Positions 1 to 7,416 of a DNA stretch of 20,055 nt are shown here, piece after piece (position 1 is the stretch's first letter; each line of letters starts with the position of its first letter). The position numbers and the translations under genes are program-made. The stretch spans positions 1 to 20,055 of the forward strand of contig JBBRDE010000076.1 in assembly GCA_038204185.1 (NCBI GenBank). The letters run 5' to 3'. The notes below the pieces were generated by a model that saw only the letters and a program-made list of their open reading frames with translations, was not told the origin of the DNA and did no database searches. The stretch comes from Salmonirosea sp038204185 (GTDB taxonomy: Bacteria > Bacteroidota > Bacteroidia > Cytophagales > Spirosomataceae).

Positions 1-546
1 GACCGTCACGTAGAAATGAAGGCGGCTGTAATTGGACAGGGCAAATTCATACTCGGTGCTATGGTCCAGGATCATCCGCCAGGTAGACATCTCTTTTTGA
101 TTTTGGCGAATCGCCTCCCGGGCCTCCTCTCGCTTCATCAGACTCATACCGTCGGTCTTGTCTTCCAAATCCTGACTCCTGGCGGCCAAATTGTCGATGT
201 GAAGCCTGATCTGCTCCGTCTTCTGGTCGGAGCTCATGTCTTTGTCCTTAAGCAGCCAGTAGCGGTGTTTCCGATAGAAGGTGATCCGGGCGGCGGGGCG
301 CCCCGGGTTGACCAGCTTGATGGTCCGGCAGTCGAAGCCACGGATGCTGTCGAAGGCAGACTGGTGGGCGGCATCGACGAAGTAAATGGCACCCGTGGAT
401 TTCCAGTCCCCCTCGATGTCCCACAAACTGCGATCCGGCAGTAATTTAGGGACATCGACCATGATTTGCGTAAGCTCAGCCAGCAGTCGGGCATACTCCT
501 GGGGCTCATAGCGCTTGCGGCGCGCGTGGGAAGGTTGCTCTTCCAT
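1..546 (-). CDS. Unknown protein, 5' part (runs off window)
   Basis: An open frame of 182 codons begins at the ATG complementary to 544-546 and continues to the window edge without a stop. I do not recognise the family. The N-terminus is basic and charged (MEEQPSHARRKRYEPQEYAR). The middle contains a folded-looking stretch with DAAHQSAFDSIRGFDCRT and RITFYRKHRYW. Residues about 110-160 are rich in K, E, Q and R with heptad-like spacing, suggesting a coiled coil. There is no signal peptide or membrane span in the visible part. It lies 241 bp beyond the stop of the first replication initiator on the same strand, so it may be co-transcribed with it or have its own promoter. It could be a plasmid maintenance accessory protein, but that is inference from position only. 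Confidence 0.7.
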   Translation of the reverse strand, partial: MEEQPSHARRKRYEPQEYARLLAELTQIMVDVPKLLPDRSLWDIEGDWKSTGAIYFVDAAHQSAFDSIRGFDCRTIKLVNPGRPAARITFYRKHRYWLLKDKDMSSDQKTEQIRLHIDNLAARSQDLEDKTDGMSLMKREEAREAIRQNQKEMSTWRMILDHSTEYEFALSNYSRLHFYVTV

Positions 547-715
547 AGGTTTTCCTAGTAAATTTAGTATTTTGGTTGTTGCCCTTCAAGGGAAACTCGT
601 AAATGCCTTCTTAAAGGCTTGTTGATTTTTTTCTTCCTTCTTCATCTGAACGCCTAAGCAACAACATCAAACTGTAAATTATCCGCAATTAGTCTTGAAT
701 TAAACTCTTTTAATA

Positions 716-764
716 GGGCAGCTGATACGTTAAAAACGTAGGCATCCACACCAGGTCGCTGCCC
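716..764. other. Nested inverted repeats after rep1
   Basis: A perfect 7-bp outer stem (GGGCAGC 716-722 with GCTGCCC 758-764) encloses an inner perfect hairpin (TACGTT, AAA, AACGTA; 726-740). It lies just past the rep1 stop codon on the minus strand. There is no clear T-run, so it is not a textbook terminator. It could be a structured 3' end, a small RNA or a protein site. The rest of 547-787 is AT-rich and shows nothing else convincing. Confidence 0.3.
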
Positions 765-787
765 ACAACCGGCCTAGCAATCGGCTA

Positions 788-1888
788 TTAGCGATCAGTT
801 TGACCTAGCGCCGCCCGCACCTCGTCGCGCAACCGCTGCTGGGCGGCCTGGCCGATCTTAACAAAGACCGCGTTGCAATATTTGGCGCGGTCATCCATAC
901 GCTTTTCCGAAGTCTCTTTTAACTGCCACCCGTAGACAAGGCGGCTGGCTGGGGCCGTACCGATGTCTTCCAAATATAGGGCGATGTTGCGGTCAGTTAC
1001 CTTCCAGGACCGCAGGGAATCAATCACGCGGGCAACAATCGAATTCTCCAGCCAGCGTTCGGGGATAACCGTCTCGAGGCGGCGGCATAGCGTGAAACGA
1101 AGGGCGATGATTTTGGGACGCCCCCGCCTCCCGCTGCCCTGCTCGTAGACGGGCTCGTAGTCGAAGGCCAGATTGGTGCCGGAAAGCTCGTGGTGGGCTT
1201 CGGAAATAGTCTTTTTCATAAGATCTGCAGCATTGGGGTACTTCATCAGCGGATTTCCCTTTCTGTCCTTTCTGACGTTGCCCCAGCGATCCTTCTGCTG
1301 CCAGCAGTCCATCAGCTGGCGGTACTGCTCGATCGTCGGCGACCATGTTCCTACATCCCGGAAAGCGGAAAGTATTTCGAAGAAGCGCATCGAATACCAG
1401 CTTTTCAGGTTCATGTAATTAGCAAGCTGGTACTTTGTATAATGGGCGATTTCGATGAAGTAGGGTTCCAGTTGAGGGTTGAGCAGCACCGTTACAATGC
1501 CGTCCTTATAGCCTACCGCCTGTTCCTTGGTTGTGTCCAGTAAGTGGCGAATATGCCACTCGCGGCCATCGGCGTTCTCGAACTCCCAGGTGATGTCCGC
1601 CAACTCGCGCAAGGCTCCTTTCACGTGGTTAAAAAGCGTCTGCTCGGCCAGATCGGTACCTCGGGCTAGGTCGTGAACGCGGAACTGGTAGTGTGGGCGA
1701 AGCTCATAGTCGTCATCGCGTATCTGGTCGATTACCCGGGCCATGATGCGCTTACCCAACGGCGAAATTTTCTTCTGCCGGGCAAAAGTCATATTCCAAT
1801 GCTGCTTGACGATCTGCTTGTGGGCAGGTTCGTAGGTTAGATTCAGGGGAAAGGGAGGCTGGGTGTTCTTATTTTCGTCCTGACTCAT
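788..1888 (-). CDS. Replication initiator, Rep_3 family (replicon 1)
   Basis: This 366-aa protein has the features of iteron-binding Rep_3 (Initiator Rep) plasmid initiators. It has two winged-helix-like halves, with the typical stretch TKYQLANYMNLKSWYSMRFFEIL near residues 150-172, a motif usually seen as Y(T)xYxLxNxxxLkSxYsxRlYElL. A long basic C-terminal half follows. The family binds direct repeats beside its own gene to open the origin and load the host replication machinery, and binds inverted half-repeats as a dimer to repress itself. Both site types lie directly upstream (1915-2040). The ATG at 1886-1888 is the first in frame and leaves room for the palindrome at 1915. The ORF is intact. 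A second, clearly different Rep_3 gene lies at 3762-4688, so either could be the dominant initiator. Confidence 0.88.
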   Translation of the reverse strand: MSQDENKNTQPPFPLNLTYEPAHKQIVKQHWNMTFARQKKISPLGKRIMARVIDQIRDDDYELRPHYQFRVHDLARGTDLAEQTLFNHVKGALRELADITWEFENADGREWHIRHLLDTTKEQAVGYKDGIVTVLLNPQLEPYFIEIAHYTKYQLANYMNLKSWYSMRFFEILSAFRDVGTWSPTIEQYRQLMDCWQQKDRWGNVRKDRKGNPLMKYPNAADLMKKTISEAHHELSGTNLAFDYEPVYEQGSGRRGRPKIIALRFTLCRRLETVIPERWLENSIVARVIDSLRSWKVTDRNIALYLEDIGTAPASRLVYGWQLKETSEKRMDDRAKYCNAVFVKIGQAAQQRLRDEVRAALGQTDR

Positions 1889-1914
1889 GGGGGATGATGA
1901 TCGATTAAGATAAG

Positions 1915-1938
1915 CGTAATATTACGACAAAGATTTTA
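1915..1938. promoter_or_regulatory. Rep1 operator: palindrome of inverted half-iterons
   Basis: CGTAATATTACG (1915-1926) is a perfect 12-bp palindrome 27 bp upstream of the rep1 ATG. TAAGCGTAAT reads like the core of the direct iterons (TAAGYCGTAATAA), and ATTACGAC reads as the same core inverted. Inverted half-iterons in the rep promoter are the usual autorepression site in Rep_3 plasmids. The function here is inferred from that arrangement. Confidence 0.6.
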
Positions 1939-1952
1939 CAAGACGTAAAAAC

Positions 1953-2040
1953 TTACCATATAAGCCGTAATAATGAAGCTTTTACTTACCGCAAAAGTCG
2001 CAATAACAGGATTTTGAGTTACCACATAAGTCGTAATAAT
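1953..2040. repeat. Iterons of origin 1 (three copies, 33-bp period)
   Basis: Three imperfect 22-bp direct repeats start at 1953, 1986 and 2019, exactly 33 bp apart. The consensus is TTACCRYAWAAGYCGYAATAAY, written here as TTACC then AAG(T/C)CG(T/C)AATAA. The period is close to three helical turns, which would place bound initiators on the same face. An inverted partial copy lies at 1915-1938 near the gene. This is the probable binding array for the adjacent Rep_3 initiator. Confidence 0.8.
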
Positions 2041-2050
2041 GGGGTTTCCA

Positions 2051-2097
2051 CTTATTATATATATAAACTATGATAGTTCTTCCTACTATTATAGTTT
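2051..2097. other. AT-rich segment with hairpin, origin 1
   Basis: A run of alternating TA (2053-2065) leads into an inverted repeat: AAACTATGATAG (2065-2076) and CTATTATAGTTT (2086-2097), with one mismatch and a 9-nt loop. The position next to the iterons fits a DNA-unwinding element or a single-strand initiation hairpin. Function is inferred. Confidence 0.45.
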
Positions 2098-2117
2098 TGT
2101 ACAGAAAAAAAGGCTTT

Positions 2118-2228
2118 TAGGGTGACGTTTGATTCCGAAACAGCGCAAAGTAGTCGTGCTGAAGGAACAAAAACGAAATGCACATCCCAGAATAAATAGA
2201 AGAGGCGCACAACTAAATAATTAGTTTA
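2118..2228. repeat. Origin-flanking module, copy 1
   Basis: TAGGGTGACGTTTGATTCCG and following bases (2118-2143), then ACAAAAAC (about 2167-2174), then ACAACT...AGTT in a short inverted repeat (2209-2228). The same three blocks, in the same order and nearly the same spacing (91 versus 87 bp between the first and last block), lie beyond the iterons of replicon 2 at 5354-5462. Conservation next to two different iteron families suggests a shared origin function. Confidence 0.5.
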
Positions 2229-3473
2229 TTACAAATAATAACACTACCCTACTAAAGCGCAGCAAACGTCGGGAAATACTAAAAAGTTACCAATCCCTAT
2301 GATTTTCAATAATTTATCTAAAAAATATCGATGGTCGATTCGGGTATTTTACAGACTAAAGAGTTTGCTACGGGTACAGGCTAACATAGGCCATTAGATG
2401 TAGCACATACCGCTTGATATTCAAATTCCCGCGCTTGTGGACTGCTGCGGTGGTTGTGGGCAATCCGACAAGTTTTCAGCGCGGGGCTGGGTTGAGAAGC
2501 CGTCAAACCTACTATCAAAATTTCGTGACGGAACACGATTTTTGAAAAGTCGTTCGCAAAATGAACCCATTATTTACCCTAAATAAAGTCGTTTCATTTT
2601 CCAATATTCTTATTCTTAACATGTTAAATCAAAACAGGCACCTTTAAATGTTCGTAATTTGACCTCGTCACCAACCCGTTTTCAGGACACCGGGTGACTT
2701 GTTCATGCTGGATCTGGATTCGGAAACCTTAGCCATCGGCAATCAACTGGTCGTCGTCCACGGCCCGCCTGGAGTTGCTTCGTGCCTGGGTAGCTTCCGA
2801 ATTATCAACAAAACCATCTTCGCCGCCAACAGCCTCACGGAAATGCTCAGCCTTATAATTTTCGGTGTATGCAAAAAACAGGGCATTGCCAAACTACGCG
2901 CTTTTCTGGAACCCAGCAATACCCGCACCGATGTGCGCTGTTGTTTCGTGTGCGCACGCCGCATCCAGGAAGCGCCAAGTGGTCCGGCGCAGTACTGGCC
3001 GAAGTCCCGTAGATTGCGGCGTCCCCCCCTGGCATACCCAAAAGTAGAGGAGACAACCGCGTAGGGAGGGCTTATCTGGCTTCTGTAGGGTATGATTCAA
3101 AAAGTAAGCCCTCCCCCACCCCAGGAAGAAATGTATCGATCGGGCGCAAAAAAACCACCCTATTTCCCGGGCGGGTACGCTTTCAAGTTCTTATCTACCA
3201 AATGCTGGATTGAAGCGCAGCAAATAAATCGAACTTAGGGTATTTGTAAAAAAAGAGGCAGCCGCGGGACGACAGGCTGTCGCTGGTCACAGAAACCGCC
3301 ACCCTGAAAAAAGCTTTATTAATTCTGCTCCCCGCACCTCCTACCGCTCTCGCTTTTGACGTTAAAGGCGGATTTAAAACGAATAAGATTTTTTTACCTA
3401 AACAAGAAAATTAGTTATCCTGAATTCCGAGGGCAGCGGACGACCGACCAAAATGTGTTAGCAATGTCCCTAT
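2229..3473. other. Gene-poor stretch beyond origin 1
   Basis: No gene can be supported here. An open frame at 2705-3064 (+) has a protein-like first half (LDLDSETLAIGNQLVVVHG) but a basic, cysteine-rich second half that looks like random translation. It overlaps several other open frames and matches no family I know. It may be a decayed fragment. The remainder is AT-rich with no clear promoter, RNA gene or repeat apart from the inverted repeat at 3064-3115. Confidence 0.4.
3064..3115. repeat. Inverted repeat, 11-bp arms
   Basis: GGGAGGGCTTA (3064-3074) and TAAGCCCTCCC (3105-3115) are perfect complements separated by 30 bp. There is no T-run, and the loop is long for a terminator. It may be an element end or a remnant. 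Confidence 0.4.
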
Positions 3474-3494
3474 TCATGCGCTCCTGTTCATTTT

Positions 3495-3541
3495 ACAACT
3501 ATATTGACAACTAATACTACAACCTATATAGGTTGTAGTAT
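3495..3541. repeat. 12-bp-phased ACAAC array A, with 28-bp palindrome
   Basis: Hexamers ACAACT 3495, ACAACT 3507, ACAACC 3519 and GGTTGT 3531 start exactly 12 bp apart. The last two lie in a perfect 28-bp palindrome (3514-3541, centre CCTATATAGG). The array lies just beyond the decayed 3' end of a partition DNA-binding gene (minus strand), as do the arrays at 8843 and 9919. Read on the minus strand, its orientation pattern is the same as theirs (one direct, then three inverted). Probable binding sites for the small protein at 8562-8843. Confidence 0.75.
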
Positions 3542-3655
3542 ACCTTTCTTTATTTCTCTCTGAGCTGCCAATGAATAAAACTGTAAAGGATCGGCCACGT
3601 TTAGGCTTTCGGCCAGAAATCTCTCTGATCTTAGCCAGGGCCACGTCCCTCTCCG
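3542..3655 (-). pseudogene. Decayed 3' copy of the partition DNA-binding gene
   Basis: Translated on the minus strand, LAKIREISGRKPKRGR matches LARIREITSRKPKRDR of the intact gene at 8562-8843. After that the reading frame is lost: small deletions put the original SIHDFVLSAVQEKIEKDI part out of frame. Only the region encoding the ribbon-helix-helix-like C-terminal domain is recognisable, followed by the same phased ACAAC array. No start codon or N-terminal part remains. It is a relic of a duplication, and a third copy lies at 9773-9919. Confidence 0.7.
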
Positions 3656-3761
3656 GTAGCAATCCTATTAACCCCGTTTCAGCGCTGCCCGAGTTTTCTC
3701 TTTACGTTTGGCCAGGGCCCGACCCAATCATCGATGCCAGGAGGATTATTATCAGCAGCAG

Positions 3762-4688
3762 TCAAACCAATCCCAATTTCTTAAGTAACAGACCTCCTGG
3801 ATTGCTCTTGGCGGTGATTTGCCCGGTCTTGAGCTGGTAGGAAAAGCGGAAGACCTCGCTGATCATCTCCTCGCTTTCGAGAATCTGCCGGACGATCTCG
3901 GGTGATTTGATGCCCAGCTCGTCAAGGGTAGCCAGCAGGGTGTCGCGTCGCGCGTCGCCGCCGGAGTCCCCGAATTCGAGCGGCGGATCGGTGGTTTTCT
4001 GGCGAGTGACGTAAAAGGTAAGGTATTTCAGAGGTTTCTTGCGTGCCCCCTCCCCTTCCATGACATAACTGACTCGCAGGTCTGAGTGTTCATTGATCTG
4101 CCGAACGGCCACGTCCAGAACGCGCTTTTTAAAATTGTGAACTGCCACGTATTCTTCGTTCCCCTTCGCGTCGATCAGCCCCATATTGCGCTTAAATTCG
4201 GCGATGGCAAATCGCCTGCTCTGGCCAATGTCCTTCCACTGGGAGCAGATCTGGTAGATGCGCTTGGCATACTTGCTAGTCATCCGCAGGGCGCTCTGAA
4301 GCTCATAAGTAGTGAAGTTATTTTTCAACTGCTTGAGCAGCGCAATGGAATCCTCAGTGAACTTTATTTCGATGCGGCCCTGGCCGAGAACATAGTGGAC
4401 ACGCTGGAAGAGCCAGAACTGCGTGTATGTTTTCTCGGAATGGATCTCGAACATGCGGCTGCCCATCTGCTCTGTCGCCTCGCGGAACTGCTGGTAGTTC
4501 CAATTGCGCCCGGTCATCTGCTCAATTTCGCTGGCATGAATAACATACAGCTTGCTTTCGGAATCCGTGTCGTTAATCTTGCCCATACAGCAAAAGAGAA
4601 TATCCAACTGGCAGGCATCAAAGTCGTAGCGGGCATTTGTTAACGTGTTAGATTGCCGCAGAGTACGCGGCGCAGGAGAAGAGGACAT
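3762..4688 (-). CDS. Replication initiator, Rep_3 family (replicon 2)
   Basis: This 308-aa protein resembles Rep_3 initiators of Bacteroidota plasmids. The N-terminus is LRQSNTLTNARYDFDACQLDILF, where such proteins read 'sN.lt.ArydfsalerrIl'. A middle stretch reads NFTTYELQSALRMTSKYAKRIYQICSQWKD (about residues 123-152), and a second winged-helix domain follows (FKRNMGLIDAKGNEEY onward). The gene is intact from the ATG at 4686-4688. Its iterons (cores CTTATAAAATGTACGC) lie upstream at 4772-5255 and differ from those of replicon 1. The protein is only distantly similar to the first initiator by eye. Two iteron replicons in one window suggest a cointegrate or a multi-replicon plasmid. The 3' tail (LKTGQITAKSNPGGLLLKKLGLV) is typical of the long C-terminal extension in this group. 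Confidence 0.88.
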   Translation of the reverse strand: MSSSPAPRTLRQSNTLTNARYDFDACQLDILFCCMGKINDTDSESKLYVIHASEIEQMTGRNWNYQQFREATEQMGSRMFEIHSEKTYTQFWLFQRVHYVLGQGRIEIKFTEDSIALLKQLKNNFTTYELQSALRMTSKYAKRIYQICSQWKDIGQSRRFAIAEFKRNMGLIDAKGNEEYVAVHNFKKRVLDVAVRQINEHSDLRVSYVMEGEGARKKPLKYLTFYVTRQKTTDPPLEFGDSGGDARRDTLLATLDELGIKSPEIVRQILESEEMISEVFRFSYQLKTGQITAKSNPGGLLLKKLGLV

Positions 4689-4771
4689 AAGCGCGGTTCT
4701 GAACAGTAAGACGTAAATCTACAAAAAGAGACAAACAAAAGAAACAGTTCTTTATTTATGTATGTCATCGA

Positions 4772-4832
4772 CTTATAAAATGTACGCATTCGTAATTGGG
4801 CGAAGTCCTATTCTAACTTATAAAATGTACGC
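4772..4832. repeat. Iteron pair 1, origin 2
   Basis: CTTATAAAATGTACGC at 4772-4787 and again at 4817-4832, 45 bp apart start to start. Confidence 0.85.
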
Positions 4833-4938
4833 TTTCTTTATCAGGGTTAGACATAAGTCAAAAATACTGATAGGAAATACTGGGATCTTCATATAAAATC
4901 ATATAAAAGAAACAGTTGTTTTTATAAGTACGGATTAG

Positions 4939-4999
4939 CTTATATAATGTACGCAATTGAAAATGTGCATAATTCGGCTTTGACTTATAAAATGTACGC
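4939..4999. repeat. Iteron pair 2, origin 2
   Basis: CTTATATAATGTACGC at 4939-4954 (one change) and CTTATAAAATGTACGC at 4984-4999, again 45 bp apart. Confidence 0.85.
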
Positions 5000-5032
5000 T
5001 TTGTTTTTTATAACTATCTGAAAGCCAGAAAT

Positions 5033-5068
5033 ATTTTTTGATAGCCGAACCATGGGCTATCAAAAAAT
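5033..5068. terminator. Hairpin inside origin 2
   Basis: Perfect 14-bp arms, ATTTTTTGATAGCC (5033-5046) and GGCTATCAAAAAAT (5055-5068), with an 8-nt loop. T-runs at both ends could give a bidirectional intrinsic terminator, or a cruciform used in replication. It lies inside the second 168-bp unit, after its iteron pair. Confidence 0.5.
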
Positions 5069-5107
5069 CGTATAAAAGAAACAGTTGTTTTTATGCGTAC
5101 TGGTAGG

Positions 5108-5255
5108 CTTATAAAATGTACGTGATCAACTTATAGAATGTACGTAATCAGATTATAAAATGTACGCGATCGACTTATAGAATGTACGTAATCAGCTTAT
5201 AAAATGTACGCGATCCACTTATAGAATGTACGTGATCGACTTATAGAATGTACGC
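5108..5255. repeat. Main iteron array, origin 2 (seven copies, 22-bp period)
   Basis: Seven copies of CTTATARAATGTACGY start at 5108, 5130, 5152, 5174, 5196, 5218 and 5240, every 22 bp (two helical turns). The A/G at the seventh base varies: copies 1, 3 and 5 have AAA and copies 2, 4, 6 and 7 have AGA. Copy 3 begins ATT instead of CTT. The array is typical of Rep_3 origins. Confidence 0.92.
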
Positions 5256-5353
5256 TTTCTTTCTTGTAATAGATTGATTATCAAAGCTATATAATACCCT
5301 GCAAATAGAACAAATAATACAAAAATTCACAACTTTGTGTTGCTAAAAGCTAC

Positions 5354-5462
5354 TAGGGGGCGTTAGAATCCGAAAAAGAGATGAGAGAATCAGAAAAAAA
5401 ACAAAAACACAATTCGAAATAAAAAAAAGGAAAGAAACGGACAACTAATTTATTAGTTGTCC
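5354..5462. repeat. Origin-flanking module, copy 2
   Basis: TAGGGGGCGTTAGAATCCG and following bases (5354-5378), ACAAAAAC (5401-5408), and a perfect 10-bp-arm hairpin GGACAACTAA / TTAGTTGTCC (5439-5462, loop TTTA). It corresponds block by block to 2118-2228 beside replicon 1. In both places the module lies on the far side of the iterons from the rep gene, in the same orientation. Confidence 0.55.
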
Positions 5463-5572
5463 TGGTGGCAAATTTCGTAGTCCTATTGCTCAGCTGCTCC
5501 GCCGAACCGTCAGCAGCGTGACACATCAGCAAGGTCACGCGTTAGCACCAGGTTGTAGGGATTAACTACGCG

Positions 5573-5668
5573 AAGGTACAATTTTACCCGCGGCTCTCAT
5601 ACACGGAGTTTCAGTCCACTCTTGGGCAAATAAGCAAATCTCAGGCCCTAAAAAAAAATCACGACTGC
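5573..5668. repeat. Dispersed repeat, copy 1 (about 96 bp)
   Basis: This stretch starts at AAGGTACAATTTT and contains ACACGGAGTTT, TTGGGCAAATAAGC and AATCTCAGGCC. It reappears in inverted orientation at 10368-10464, with most positions matching. No coding frame is shared. It may be an insertion-sequence remnant or a noncoding element. Confidence 0.65.
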
Positions 5669-5772
5669 CTTCATGCTGTTATTTTCACCTCGAATTAAGA
5701 ATTACAAATTTCCAGATAGACGAATTAGCACTTACAAGTCAATAATTCATTTCCCAGCCATTACCTTGTTGA

Positions 5773-6012
5773 GCAACAGAGAAGGGACTCCATTCCATTC
5801 TTAGCCTTTCAAAATGCTTTCCAGTCGTTTTCAAGCACAATTTCTGGCTCGATCACCTACAAACACAGGTGACCGTTACCGATGTGGCTTTCCAAAAAGC
5901 CAACGCTCAATTCACCCGACATCGGGTAGTCCGGGCTGGCGACCAGTACGCTGTTCCGGTAAGTCCGGATTATGTCAACGCGATGAATTTCGTGAAATGG
6001 ATTATAGTTTAA
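5773..6012 (+). pseudogene. Unknown gene fragment
   Basis: An open frame without any start codon ends at TAA 6010-6012. Its last 60 codons read like real protein (HNFWLDHLQTQVTVTDVAF, then RVVRAGDQYAVPVSPDYVNA). The codon third positions vary sensibly. No family is recognised. It lies between the replicon 2 module and the IS and is probably the 3' remnant of a gene lost by rearrangement. The low confidence reflects its short length. Confidence 0.3.
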
Positions 6013-6235
6013 GGATAGGCCCCTAAATAAAGCTGTAGACACAACCTGAATGTGGTGTTTTTTATAGCATTATTTCAGCTCTTGTGGCAGGGCGTGGCCA
6101 CTACCCTTCTCTGTTAGCATTCGTATCAACCTGTTTCATTGCTTCCCTAGGGAAGATTCGCTTCGGCGATCCATCCGATCGTACGAATGTGGGCGCACCC
6201 CCTAAATAGTCTAACTATTAAGGCAGAAGCTATAT
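6013..6235. other. Noncoding spacer with palindrome and possible IS end
   Basis: No gene is seen. A perfect 14-bp palindrome CTTCCCTAGGGAAG lies at 6142-6155. TCGTACGAATGTGGGCGCAC followed by CCCCTAAAT (6179-6207) resembles two other sites (9751, 10339) discussed as possible insertion-sequence ends. Confidence 0.35.
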
Positions 6236-6290
6236 AAGTTGTAAATAGACAACTATTTCCAGTTGTCTATTTACAACTTTATTAACAACT
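6236..6290. repeat. 12-bp-phased ACAAC array B, interrupted by the IS
   Basis: Hexamers AGTTGT 6237, ACAACT 6249, AGTTGT 6261, ACAACT 6273 and ACAACT 6285 start every 12 bp. The first four form a perfect inverted repeat with 19-bp arms (6236-6254 and 6261-6279) and a 6-bp spacer. The fifth lies in the target site duplicated by the IS; its other copy is at 7420-7425. Probable binding sites of the partition DNA-binding protein. Confidence 0.75.
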
Positions 6291-7416
6291 GATGTTACGC
6301 CACCTTTCGAGCAGCTATTTAAATTTGACGATGCAGACAACACTTGATCTTTATACCGACTACCTGCTCAGCAGTTTTGGCCAAACCACTGCTACCGGGC
6401 TTTCTCGTCTAACCGACGGGGCAGTTGGCCACGATGCGGTCACAGATTTGCTCAATCGACTGCAAGGCGGCAATCGCGCCTTATGGCAGCACGTCAAACC
6501 CCTGATTCGCCAAATTCAGGAAGACGAGGGGGTTTTGTCAATCGATGACAGCATTGCTCACAAGCCCTACAGCGATGAAAATGGCCTGGTGACCACTCAT
6601 TATGACCACACCAGTGGACAATATGTGCGGGGTATCAATTTTGTCAGTCTGCTCTACCAAACCAGCAAAGGTCAATGTCCGCTTAGTTTTGAACCCGTCA
6701 CCAAAACCCAACAGTGCGAGATGAAAACCCGCAAAACCGTCTGGCGGTCAGCGCGAACCAAGCACCAGATGTTTCAGGACATGATCCGACAGGCCCATCA
6801 AAACGCAGTCCCATTTCGCTATGTGCTGGCCGACTCCTGGTACACCAATTCGGACAACATCAACCTAGTTCTAAGCCTGAAACGCCATTACCTGGGAGCG
6901 GTTAAATCCAACCTGGAAGTAGCCCTCTCCAAACACGACCGAGCGAACGGTAAATTTGTCAAAATCAGCAGTCTAAACCTCCAGCCAGGCACCGATCTGA
7001 CCGTCTTCATTCGCTCTCTGGTAGCACCAGTAGCGATCTGTGGCGACGTCTTTCCCAACAAAGACGGGTCAGTCGGCGAACTGCTTTTGCTGACCACTGA
7101 TGTGACAATGACTTACCAACAAATCCTGACAACCTACCAAAAACGCTGGGGAATCGAGGAATACCACAAATCGCTCAAACAAAATGCGTCGCTAGAAAAA
7201 TCTCCTACGCGTACCCATCGTACTCAGGCTAACCATTTGTTTGCCAGCATCTGCGCCTATGTTAAACTGGAACGTTTGAGGCTATCAGCCGGCTGCAACC
7301 ACTTCGCCCTAAAAGGGCGGCTGTATCTGAAAGCCACGCAAGCAGCTTTCACTGAATTGACCGCCCTGAAAAGCCAACTCATCCAATGCTCAGAAATGGG
7401 ATTGGCGTAACATCAG
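6289..7416 (+). mobile_element. Complete IS4-family insertion sequence (1128 bp)
   Basis: The ends are perfect 14-bp inverted repeats, CTGATGTTACGCCA (6289-6302) and TGGCGTAACATCAG (7403-7416). They are flanked by a 7-bp direct repeat TTAACAA (6282-6288 and 7417-7423), read as the target duplication. One transposase gene fills the element, and its stop codon lies inside the right repeat. Perfect ends and an identical target duplication indicate a recent insertion. Removing the element restores the fifth hexamer of array B. Confidence 0.88.
6331..7410 (+). CDS. IS4-family DDE transposase
   Basis: This 359-aa protein has the DDE catalytic triad of IS4-type transposases. The first Asp is in SIDDSIAHK (residues 70-78), the second in VLADSWYTN (D168), and the Glu in the YREK signature YQKRWGIEEYHKSLK (Y269, R272, E276, K283), which is diagnostic for the IS4 group. 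It cuts and joins DNA at the element's 14-bp ends. I chose the ATG at 6331 (MQTTLDLYTDYLLSS). An in-frame ATG at 6292 lies inside the terminal inverted repeat and would add residues that look non-conserved. The frame is intact, so the enzyme is probably active. Confidence 0.9.
   Translation: MQTTLDLYTDYLLSSFGQTTATGLSRLTDGAVGHDAVTDLLNRLQGGNRALWQHVKPLIRQIQEDEGVLSIDDSIAHKPYSDENGLVTTHYDHTSGQYVRGINFVSLLYQTSKGQCPLSFEPVTKTQQCEMKTRKTVWRSARTKHQMFQDMIRQAHQNAVPFRYVLADSWYTNSDNINLVLSLKRHYLGAVKSNLEVALSKHDRANGKFVKISSLNLQPGTDLTVFIRSLVAPVAICGDVFPNKDGSVGELLLLTTDVTMTYQQILTTYQKRWGIEEYHKSLKQNASLEKSPTRTHRTQANHLFASICAYVKLERLRLSAGCNHFALKGRLYLKATQAAFTELTALKSQLIQCSEMGLA

Larger units (their letters stand above)
4735..5340. 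other. Replication origin 2 (oriV region)
   Basis: This AT-rich region lies between rep2 and the flanking module at 5354. It is built from about 168-bp units. The motif GAAACAGTT starts at 4741, 4909 and 5078 (168 and 169 bp apart). In each unit an iteron follows about 30 bp later (4772, 4939, 5108). In the first two units a second iteron follows 45 bp after that (4817, 4984). In the third, the space is filled by a tight 22-bp array. 5256-5340 is very AT-rich and could be the melting region. Origin function is inferred from the iterons and the adjacent initiator gene. Confidence 0.75.

Noticed and set aside
2705..3064. 120-codon open frame on the plus strand
   Set aside because: Only the first half looks protein-like; the rest is basic and Cys-rich and overlaps open frames in several other readings. 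No family recognised.
4086..4643. 185-codon open frame on the plus strand
   Set aside because: Antisense to the second initiator gene, which has family features; treated as a shadow.
5108..5255. CRISPR array
   Set aside because: The repeat period is 22 bp with 6-bp near-constant gaps, no spacers and no cas genes, and it lies next to a Rep_3 gene. These are iterons.
5353..5538. 61-codon open frame on the minus strand
   Set aside because: Covers the origin-flanking module and its 24-bp palindrome; the product is Phe/Ser-rich translation of A/T-rich DNA.
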